Positions 43,170 through 50,354 of a DNA stretch of 64,000 nt are shown in pieces. The notes under the pieces were generated by a model that saw only the letters and a list, made by a program, of their open reading frames with translations, made no database searches and was not told the origin of the DNA. The position numbers were made by a program, and so were the translations under genes. Source of the stretch: Candidatus Gastranaerophilales bacterium (GTDB lineage Bacteria > Cyanobacteriota > Vampirovibrionia > Gastranaerophilales > Gastranaerophilaceae); contig CALUTO010000011.1 of assembly GCA_944323735.1 (NCBI GenBank), positions 1 through 64,000 on the forward strand, read 5' to 3'. Position 1 is the stretch's first letter; every line of letters begins with the position of its first letter.

Positions 43170-44320
43170 AACAAGGCAGGCATGACCCGCCGGAGGCTTG
43201 AAAATTTGTCATGCTGAAGCGCAGGGCGGAGGATGTGTGTGTCAGGTGTGGATGTTCAGCATCTTACCATTTTGGCAAAATTGTTTAAAACAAGGCGCAT
43301 TTTAATTCGCAATGCTTATTTAATTCTCGCACTGCTTTTAAGATCCTGAACATCAGCGATTATTGTACACTTTCACCATTCAACGCTTCAGGATGACATC
43401 TTTCTGTCATGCTGAAGCGCAGGGCGGGGGATGTATGTGTCAGGTGTGGATGTTCAGCATCTTACAATTTGGGAAAAATTGTTTAAATCAAGGCGCATTT
43501 TAAGTCGCAATGATTATTTAATTCTCTCACTGCTTTTAAGATCCTGAACATCAGCAATTATTGTACACTTTCACCAATCAACTCTTCAGGATGACATCTT
43601 TCTGTCATGCTGAAGCGCAGGGCGGAGGATGTGTGTGTCAGGTGTGGATGTTCAGCATCTTACCATTTGGGCAAAATTGTTTAAATCAATGCGCATTTTA
43701 ATTCGCAATGATTATTTAATTCCCGCAATGCTTTTAAGATCCTGAATATCAGCGATTATTTGCACACCTTCACCATTAAACGCTTCAGGATGACATCTTT
43801 CTGTCATGCTGAAGCGCAGGGCTGGGGATGTGTGTGTCAGGCGGGGATGACCCGCAGGAGGTAAAGTATAAAAATGGTGAGCTTCAACAATATGATTTTT
43901 GCTTTTTATTCCACCCATTCTTTTAAAAAGAACGGGTGGAGCCGAAGAAATTTTTCGGGCTGCTGTTCCACTCATACAGAAAGTAAATTAAACCTTTGTC
44001 TCATAACTCGCAGCCCAGATTGCCGCATAAATTGTTGCATATATTTCAATAATCTTGGAAATAATTAAGGGCTGCTCGGACAGATGAGACTAATCGTTGT
44101 TTAATTAACTTTCTGTAATTCATTTCACAATGCCCGAATTTTTTATTCAATGCTTCAGGATGACAGTTGTTATGCGAAAACGAAAACCTCATGCTGCATT
44201 TTTAACCTCCTGAATATCAGTGATTATTTGCACTCATTCACCAATCAACGCTTCAGGATGACATCTTTCTGTCTTAATGAGGCGGCTTGCAGGCATGACC
44301 CGCCGGAGGCTTAAAAATTA
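43170..44320. repeat. Left array of about 198-bp repeats (plus orientation)
   Basis: Four units begin with CATGCTGAAGCG at 43210, 43408, 43606 and 43805 (spacing 198, 198, 199), the last truncated near 43860. Degenerate pieces continue to 44290. Within each unit CGCTTCAGGATGACA and TGTCATGCTGAAGCG form a 15-bp hairpin with one mismatch, and GATGTTCAGCATCTTA pairs with TAAGATCCTGAACATC further on. A separate GACCCGCCGGAGGCTT element flanks the array at about 43180 and 44298. The same unit occurs in reverse at 48265-49012. No protein-coding gene is convincing in this stretch. Confidence 0.85.
43910..43940. other. Strong hairpin in the left repeat region
   Basis: TCCACCC(A)TTCTTTT pairs with AAAAGAA(C)GGGTGGA over no real loop: 15 positions with one mismatch. 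It is not followed by a T run, so it is not an obvious terminator. Confidence 0.5.
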
Positions 44321-44349
44321 AAAAAACGCCAAACAAAAGCAAAACGCTA

Positions 44350-47300
44350 TTACCCCATAACGGAACTAAGAAGAGTCATAATCATCTGAGTTCTGGCAGC
44401 CTGAGTCTGGGCAAGCAGAGACATGGCAGTCTGCTGCCTAATCTGGTATTCAACATACTTTTGTGTTTCAGCAGCAATATCAGCATCCATAATAGAGGAA
44501 TATGCGGCATATTTGTGCTCCTGCTTCATAACATTGGTGTCATAGATAACTTCAAGCCTTGTCATATAAACACCGACATCGGTCTGTTTAGACTTAACAG
44601 CATCGATAAGAGCATCAATTGCGTCAATAGAATCCTCACAATCTTCAGCAGAAGACATATCAAGAGAGAATTCGTCAAAGAGGAAAGTGGTGTCGCAGTA
44701 TAAAGCGGAGGACTCTGAGGAGTCCGTGCCGACCTGCAAACGGATATTGGAGACGCCTTCGGTTTTGAGTCCTGCAACATCAAAAGGAGGTTTTTGGGGC
44801 TCATCATCGTCATTGCCGCCGGTGTTACCGCCGTCGGGATCAGTGCCGCCTGTACCTCCGCCCGTGCCGGAACCATCGCCGCCTGTGCCGGAACCATCAC
44901 CGCCTGTACCGGAACCATCGCCGCCTGTGCCGGAACCATCACCGCCTGTACCGGAACCATCGCCGCCCGTACCGGAACCATCACCGCCATCACCACCGTC
45001 ACCGCCGTCGGGATCTGGAACAGTTTCTGTCGAGGTTGAAATGCTTCCTGTGTGAGTGTCCTGAGAGTCATCGAGTCCGTAGAAGTTAGAGAAACCGGAG
45101 GAGTCAGAGTTAACTTTCAAATCGGACACCCCTTCAGCCGTAATCTGGATTTTGCCGTCAGAGCCGATAGTTGACGTCAAACCTGCATCATTGATTTTGT
45201 CTAAGACATCAGAGCGAGTGTCTGTTGCTGATACAGAAACATTAACGCCGTTAGAGAAGGAGATTTGTCCGTCAGTTTGTCCGTAAAAGTAGTTGTCAGC
45301 AAAGTTGTTAGTGTTGACAGATCCGGTGATAGTGGAGGTTGCGGGCTGAGAGACAGAGCTGCCGGAGGATACGGAGCCTGAGTAAGTTTTACCGGAAGAG
45401 GACAGCCCGTAGAAGTCAGCGAAACCTGAACTGTCCGAAGTAACTTTCAAATCCGAAACACCCTGAGCTGTGATTTTTATCTTACCGTCAGAGCCGATTT
45501 CAGCAGTCAAACCTGCATCATTGATTTTTTGAATAACTTCCGAACGTGTATCATTAGCATCAATAGAAACATTAACGCCGTTAGAGAAAGACAGCAGCCC
45601 TGAAGATTGTCCGTAAAATGCAGAGTCTGTCATACCCGTCGTGTTAACCGAGCCTGTGAGTGTGGAGGAGCTTGAGGCATCGTCTTTAGAAAACATATTT
45701 TTGAGAGTAGGAGTTGAGCCTGAAAAGTCCCAGATAGATTCATCCCAGCCAAAGTTGGTGAAATTCGCTGCGTTGGCAAAATCAGCTGTTTTTAATCCTG
45801 ATACATGGGAAAGAGTGGCTCCCGCCCCGTTGTGTGTTGCTTCACTTTTCCCTGTTTTTTGTTTGTCCCAGAAGGAGTATTCTATTGTTAATGAACTGTC
45901 TGGAGATCCGACCAGCCCATAGCTGAAAGTACCACCGTTGATGTAGCCCGAGGCATAGCATCTTAAAATTGTTGTATTTCCTGCTGTGAATCCAATAAGC
46001 CCGCCGGCGAAGTAACCGTCTACTGCTCCTGTTGCAAATGAATCTGATATATCTGCAAACTTTGCGTATCCTACCAGCCCTCCTGCAGCATCGTTAGGTG
46101 AATTCACTTCACCTGTTGCATACGATTTTGAGATATTTGTGCCGGTAGCATTCCCGACCAGTCCTCCTGAAAAATCTACACCAGCAGCAGTTTGTACGTT
46201 TCCTGTTGCACCGCAGTTAGAAATAGTTCCGTTCCTATCTTCTCCTACTAATCCGCCGCAATAATCACTGTCCTCTGAATCAATTTCTACAGACGCAAGA
46301 CTTTTGCTTATTCTTCCTTCTAAATTATATCCGATGAGTCCTCCTGCTGTTACCACCCCTGAGGCATTATTGTCATTAACATCGATTACTCCGCTTGCAG
46401 AACAGTTAGTTATAGCTGTATTTGCATTTTTTCCAACAAGTCCTCCTGCGTAGCAATCAGAAGTATATGCACTTGTGAAAATTTCAATATCTGTTGAACA
46501 GTCAGTTATGGTGGTTGAATAATCAGTACTACCTATCAAACCTCCTATTGTCACAGAACTACCGCGAATTTCCCCTGTTACATAGCAATTTGATATTTCC
46601 GTCATATTAATTGCTTCGCCAATCAATCCGCCGGTGCAATTTGCAACAAAAGTAGAATTAGGGTCACTTGTTGTTATACTTATATTTTCCATTCCTAAAT
46701 TTTTAATAGTTGCACCATCTGTCTTCCCGAATAGTCCATTTATGAGATTCTCGTCACTAAAATCCATACTAAAATTCTTGAGCACATATCCGTTACCGTC
46801 AAGAGTGCCTGTAAATGAGCCATAATCACTTCCAATCGGCGTCCAGCCGGTGAAAAAGGACATGTCAATGTCCCCCATGAGAATATATTTTCCGTCCAGA
46901 TTGAATTTTATATTACTCAACTGCGCAGCAGTTTTTATAACAGTATACCCCTGCGCTATGGCCTCTTCCTCTGTCAGCCTGTCAACCTGCCTTACAAACC
47001 CGACCTCATCAGCTCCGCTGCCGGATGAAACGTTCGTCGTTGTTCCCGCCTGAACCTGATAACTCGCCAGCCCCGAAACCCTCGCCATATCACCCGTCGC
47101 CTGAATGGAAATACCTGATGCCTCACTCTCAATCGTGAACTTCCCGTCTTGAATAGATGCAGTAACAACCCCCTGCGAATTTATCTCCGAAATAATCTGG
47201 TTTAAAGTTTTCCCTGCCGTGTTAATCTCTGCCCCGCTGCCAACTTTAATAGTGCCTGAAACAACAGTCTCGCTTCCGTTCAGCCCCGCCGCAGCCCCCT

Positions 47301-47601
47301 GGGAAATATAAACATTCTGTGCGGATGTGTTCGAGGTAGAACCCGCCTGCACAGTATAACTTCCAATCCCTGTAACCCTCGAAAAATCCCCCGCAGCATC
47401 AATACTAACTTCTCCGCTTTCACTCTTAATAGTGAACTTCCCGTCCTGAATAGATGCACTAACCTGCCCCTGCGCAGTAATCTCATCAGCAATCTGCCCT
47501 AAAGTCTTTCCTTTAGCATCAATAACTCCCCCGCTGCCAACCTGAATACTCCCGCTTAAAATAACAATATCTTCGCTTAACCCTGAATTGGCCCCCTGCA
47601 T
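44350..47601 (-). CDS. Giant flagellin, central adhesin-like and C-terminal part (split frame)
   Basis: 1083 residues; the same frame is open upstream of this ATG back to the C9 tract at 47702-47710, and no ribosome binding site precedes the ATG, so this is not an independent gene. Order: two flagellin-IN-like repeats (about 10-190, each with ASIQDGKFTI), an adhesin-type region from about 195 (GSFTGTLDGNGYVLKNFSMD) with at least seven GLUG-like GGL(I/V)G units (323-565), two further IN-like repeats of about 110 residues (647-860, each with VNVS...NDAGL...IGSDGKI), a Gly-Asp-Ser-Thr minisatellite linker (866-930), and a flagellin D1/D0 C-terminus (about 980-1083: DADIAAETQKYVEYQ, QQTAMSLLAQTQA). 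Adding 191 gives numbering in the joined 1274-residue chain. It would be exported by the flagellar apparatus and assemble as filament. Confidence 0.85.
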   Translation of the reverse strand: MQGANSGLSEDIVILSGSIQVGSGGVIDAKGKTLGQIADEITAQGQVSASIQDGKFTIKSESGEVSIDAAGDFSRVTGIGSYTVQAGSTSNTSAQNVYISQGAAAGLNGSETVVSGTIKVGSGAEINTAGKTLNQIISEINSQGVVTASIQDGKFTIESEASGISIQATGDMARVSGLASYQVQAGTTTNVSSGSGADEVGFVRQVDRLTEEEAIAQGYTVIKTAAQLSNIKFNLDGKYILMGDIDMSFFTGWTPIGSDYGSFTGTLDGNGYVLKNFSMDFSDENLINGLFGKTDGATIKNLGMENISITTSDPNSTFVANCTGGLIGEAINMTEISNCYVTGEIRGSSVTIGGLIGSTDYSTTITDCSTDIEIFTSAYTSDCYAGGLVGKNANTAITNCSASGVIDVNDNNASGVVTAGGLIGYNLEGRISKSLASVEIDSEDSDYCGGLVGEDRNGTISNCGATGNVQTAAGVDFSGGLVGNATGTNISKSYATGEVNSPNDAAGGLVGYAKFADISDSFATGAVDGYFAGGLIGFTAGNTTILRCYASGYINGGTFSYGLVGSPDSSLTIEYSFWDKQKTGKSEATHNGAGATLSHVSGLKTADFANAANFTNFGWDESIWDFSGSTPTLKNMFSKDDASSSSTLTGSVNTTGMTDSAFYGQSSGLLSFSNGVNVSIDANDTRSEVIQKINDAGLTAEIGSDGKIKITAQGVSDLKVTSDSSGFADFYGLSSSGKTYSGSVSSGSSVSQPATSTITGSVNTNNFADNYFYGQTDGQISFSNGVNVSVSATDTRSDVLDKINDAGLTSTIGSDGKIQITAEGVSDLKVNSDSSGFSNFYGLDDSQDTHTGSISTSTETVPDPDGGDGGDGGDGSGTGGDGSGTGGDGSGTGGDGSGTGGDGSGTGGDGSGTGGGTGGTDPDGGNTGGNDDDEPQKPPFDVAGLKTEGVSNIRLQVGTDSSESSALYCDTTFLFDEFSLDMSSAEDCEDSIDAIDALIDAVKSKQTDVGVYMTRLEVIYDTNVMKQEHKYAAYSSIMDADIAAETQKYVEYQIRQQTAMSLLAQTQAARTQMIMTLLSSVMG
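44860..44985 (-). repeat. 21-bp minisatellite encoding GDGSGTG x6
   Basis: Six tandem 21-bp units encode Gly-Asp-Gly-Ser-Gly-Thr-Gly at residues 873-914 of the frame above. Codons alternate slightly (ccgcctgtg, ccgcctgta, ccgcccgta), so the units are old enough to have drifted. Unit number can change without breaking the frame. Confidence 0.9.
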
Positions 47602-47657
47602 AACAGTAAGCTCAATTTCAGCAAGAGTAGAAACTCCGCCGGATGTTGCAGCCGGAG

Positions 47658-48173
47658 CTAAACTAGGCGCAAATGCAGTGGTAGAGAGCGTTTGAGTTGT
47701 CGGGGGGGGGTGCTGGAAGCCGAAACCTTGTTTACAGCGGCATTCGCCGTGTCATCAGCCCCGAAAACATTAATCCCGTTGAACTCTGACTCGTCCTTTA
47801 ACTTGAATAACTCCTCTAAAAGAGCATCAGTCTCCTTCTGAATAGCCTGCCTCTCAGAATCCTCAACATTATCATTGGAACCCTGAAGCGCAAGATTCTT
47901 AATCCTGTTTAAAATATCATACATCTGTCCAAGTGAATCATGAGCAGTGGTCATAAAATTTAACCCGTCAGAAATGTTCTGCTGAACAACAGCTAAAGAA
48001 CGTAACTCGGAATTAATAGAAGAAGCAAGATAATATCCCGCCGGATCATCAGCAGGAGAATTAATCCGAAACCCTGAAGTCAAACGCTCAAGAGCTTGAT
48101 TAACATAATTAGATGAAATATTAATGTTACGCTGTGCAACAAGCACATTGGGATCGAAATTAAGGGAAATCAT
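47658..48173 (-). CDS. Giant flagellin, N-terminal part (frame ends at C9 tract)
   Basis: 171 residues, of which 1-157 are flagellin D0/D1 (SSNYVNQALERLTSGFRINS, ADDPAGYYLASSI, NISDGLNFMTTAHDSLGQM, LALQGSND, EFNGINVFG). Residues 158-171 are read out of frame after the C9 tract. A complete flagellin needs the C-terminal D1/D0 coiled coil, which is found in the 44350-47601 frame, so this fragment alone cannot polymerise. The start has ACAGG about 8 bases upstream and a good sigma-70-type promoter, not a sigma-28 one. No other flagellar structural gene is in the window. Confidence 0.88.
   Translation of the reverse strand: MISLNFDPNVLVAQRNINISSNYVNQALERLTSGFRINSPADDPAGYYLASSINSELRSLAVVQQNISDGLNFMTTAHDSLGQMYDILNRIKNLALQGSNDNVEDSERQAIQKETDALLEELFKLKDESEFNGINVFGADDTANAAVNKVSASSTPPRQLKRSLPLHLRLV
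47702..47710 (-). repeat. C9 homopolymer tract splitting the flagellin
   Basis: Nine C in the coding direction, after Thr155 of the N-terminal part. Nine C leads to 14 out-of-frame residues and a stop at 47658; ten or seven C gives Pro-Thr-Thr-Gln-Thr-Leu and continues into the large downstream frame. 44350-48173 is 3824 bases, exactly one short of 1275 codons. This is the size and place of a slippage contingency tract, or of a homopolymer sequencing error. Confidence 0.85.
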
Positions 48174-48202
48174 ACAAAAACCTGTCTAACCAACGATACG
48201 TC

Positions 48203-48252
48203 AGATGTAAAACATCTATAAATATTATATATCATGATAACCTAAAAAACAA
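48203..48252 (-). promoter_or_regulatory. Flagellin promoter with downstream palindrome
   Basis: On the minus strand: TTGTTT (48252-48247), 17-base spacer, TATAAT (48229-48224), then the palindrome AGATGT-TTT-ACATCT (48217-48203) seven bases later. The palindrome would lie at or just after the transcription start, as an operator or 5' hairpin. The promoter lies inside the repeat-flanked segment. Confidence 0.6.
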
Positions 48253-48264
48253 GAGGTGAGAGGA

Positions 48265-49012
48265 AAACTGTCATGCTGAAGCGATGATTTGTGAATGAGT
48301 CTAAAAATCACTGATGTTCAGGATCTTAAAAGCAGTGAGAGAATTAAATAATCATTGAAAATTAAAATGCACATTGATTTAAACAATTTTGCCCAAATGG
48401 TAAGATGCTGAACATCCACACCTGCCGCACACATCCCCAGCCCTGCGCTTCAGCATGACAGAAAGATGTCATCCTGAAGAGTTTAATAGTGAAGGTGTAC
48501 AATAATCGCTGATGTTCAGGATCTTAAAAGCATTGCGGGAATTAAATAATCATTGCGAATTAAAATGCGCATTGATTTAAACAATTTTGCCCAAATGGTA
48601 AGATGCTGAACATCCACACCTGCCGCACACATCCCCAGCCCTGCGCTTCAGCATGACAGAAAGATGTCATCCTGAAGCGTTTAATAGTGAAGGTGTGCAA
48701 ATAATCATTGCAAATTAAAGTGCGCATTGATTTAAACAATTTTACCCAAATGGTAAGATGCTGAATATCCCCGCCTGACACACACATCCCCAGCCCTGCG
48801 CTTCAGCATGACAGAAAGATGTCATCCTGAAGCGTTGAATAGTGAAGGTGTACAATAATCGCTGATGTTCAGGATCTTAAAAGCATTGCGAGAATTAAAT
48901 AATCATTGAAAATTAAAATGCACATTGATTTAAACAATTTTTCCCAAATGGTAAGATGCTGAATATCCCCGCCTGCCGCACACATCCCCCGCCCTGCGCT
49001 TCAGCATGACAA
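48265..49012. repeat. Right array of about 198-bp repeats (inverted orientation)
   Basis: Units end with CGCTTCAGCATGACA at 48460, 48658, 48813 and 49011 (spacing 198, 155, 198; the third unit has a deletion of about 43 bp). Sequence is the reverse complement of the left array (for example GGTAAGATGCTGAACATCC here against GGATGTTCAGCATCTTACC there). Together the arrays form inverted repeats around the 3.8-kb flagellin locus. Confidence 0.85.
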
Positions 49013-49079
49013 ATTTTATTTAAAAAGTTTTTGCGGTGCCGGATATGCACGCTTATATATAAATTCCATTGCCATAATA

Positions 49080-49107
49080 TTGAAACAGCCGTTTTTCATA
49101 ATATAAT
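49080..49107 (+). promoter_or_regulatory. Promoter for hisS
   Basis: TTGAAA (49080-49085), 16-base spacer, TATAAT (49102-49107), 32 bases before the hisS start. Confidence 0.6.
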
Positions 49108-49139
49108 TAATTTAGACTCTACATTATAGCGAGGAAGTC

Positions 49140-50354
49140 ATGATAAAAGCTCAAAAAGGAACAAAAGATATATTACCGTCAGAAGTTGACAACTGGCACA
49201 AAATGGAAAAAGCTGCACTTGACATTTTTTCAAAAGCCAATTTTAAAGAAATAAGAACACCCATATTCGAGGCAACAGAGCTTTTTGCCAGAGGGGTCGG
49301 TGATTCTACTGATATTGTTAACAAAGAAATGTATACTTTTGAAAAAAGTGATCGTTCTTTGACTCTTCGTCCCGAAAATACGGCAGGAGTCGTACGTGCA
49401 TATATTGAAAACGGTTTTTCAAGGCTTCCTCAGCCGGTAAAGCTCTGGTACAAAGGGCCCATGTTCCGGTACGAAAGACCGCAGGCAGGCAGGCAGCGGC
49501 AGTTTCATCAGGTAGGCGTCGAAATGTTCGGTGTTTCTGAGGCCTCTGCTGACGCTGAATGCATAAATCTTGCCGTGAAATATTTAAATGCTCTCGGATT
49601 AAATAATCTTGAAATCGAATTGAACTCGCTTGGCTGTAAAAATTGCCGTGACAAATACAGAACAGCTATAAAAGAAGTTCTTAAAAATGTGCTTCCCTGG
49701 CTGTGCGATGACTGCAAATACAGATATGAAAAAAATCCTTTGAGAATTCTGGACTGCAAAAACGAGTCCTGTAAAAAAATCTTTGAGAAAAAAGAGATTC
49801 AGGATGTTATCTATTCTGATTACATATGTGATGATTGCAGAACTCACTTTGAAGAACTCAAAGGCTATCTTGATGCATTAAAAATACCATATAAAATTAA
49901 TAAACTTCTTGTAAGAGGTCTGGATTATTACAACAGAACAGTTTTTGAAATTAAGTCTAACAACCTCGGCTCACAGAATGCCGTATGCGGCGGCGGAAGG
50001 TATGATTCGCTGGTTGAAACACTGGGTGGTGCTCCAACTCCGGCTGTCGGCTGGGCCATGGGAATGGAAAGACTAAATTCTCTCATGTCTGTTGAAGTTA
50101 CAAAAAACCTCGATGCTTTTGTTATTTCCGAAAATATTGGCGAGGCTTTGAAACTTACACAGGAATTGAGAGATAAGGGATTAAGTGTTGAGATTGACTA
50201 CTGCGCAAGAAAATTTAAAAAACAACTCGATAAAGCAGCCAAAACAGCAAATTATGCATATATTCTTCTCGAGGATGAACTGAAAAACAATACGGTTACT
50301 ATCAAAAATCTTTTGACCTCCCAACAAAAAACAATAAGCCGCAGTGAAATTTAG
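49140..50354 (+). CDS. hisS: Histidyl-tRNA synthetase
   Basis: A 404-residue class II synthetase charging tRNA-His. Motif 2 region TLRPENTAGVVRAYI and LWYKGPMFRYERPQAGRQRQFHQ, the His-specific GLDYYNRTVFEI and motif 3 (GGGRYDSL...GWAMGMERL) are clear; the anticodon-binding domain closes the protein. The insertion domain holds a CKNC/CDDC set of Cys pairs (about 180-240) that could bind zinc. GAGGAAG precedes ATG. It overlaps the convergent helicase gene by 4 bases. Confidence 0.96.
   Translation: MIKAQKGTKDILPSEVDNWHKMEKAALDIFSKANFKEIRTPIFEATELFARGVGDSTDIVNKEMYTFEKSDRSLTLRPENTAGVVRAYIENGFSRLPQPVKLWYKGPMFRYERPQAGRQRQFHQVGVEMFGVSEASADAECINLAVKYLNALGLNNLEIELNSLGCKNCRDKYRTAIKEVLKNVLPWLCDDCKYRYEKNPLRILDCKNESCKKIFEKKEIQDVIYSDYICDDCRTHFEELKGYLDALKIPYKINKLLVRGLDYYNRTVFEIKSNNLGSQNAVCGGGRYDSLVETLGGAPTPAVGWAMGMERLNSLMSVEVTKNLDAFVISENIGEALKLTQELRDKGLSVEIDYCARKFKKQLDKAAKTANYAYILLEDELKNNTVTIKNLLTSQQKTISRSEI

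Noticed and set aside
43016-43170. tRNA gene in the gap before the repeat array
   Set aside because: I looked for T-loop and acceptor signatures here and in the other gaps and found none.
43210-43860. Regularly spaced repeats as a CRISPR array
   Set aside because: Whole 198-bp units are repeated without unique spacers, the hairpin arms are too long, and there is no cas gene in the window.
43712-44068. Frames of 64 and 87 residues inside the left repeat array
   Set aside because: They are read through repeat units and a hairpin, have no ribosome binding site and match no domain.
44687-45055. Plus-strand frame with Pro-Pro-Val-Pro-Glu-Pro-Ser repeats
   Set aside because: It is the antisense of the 21-bp Gly-Asp-Ser-Thr minisatellite in the flagellin; repeats stay open in several frames by chance.
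44350-48173. Inversion of the repeat-flanked segment as the on/off switch of flagellin
   Set aside because: The promoter and start are inside the segment and would move with the gene. The C9 tract is the better switch candidate.
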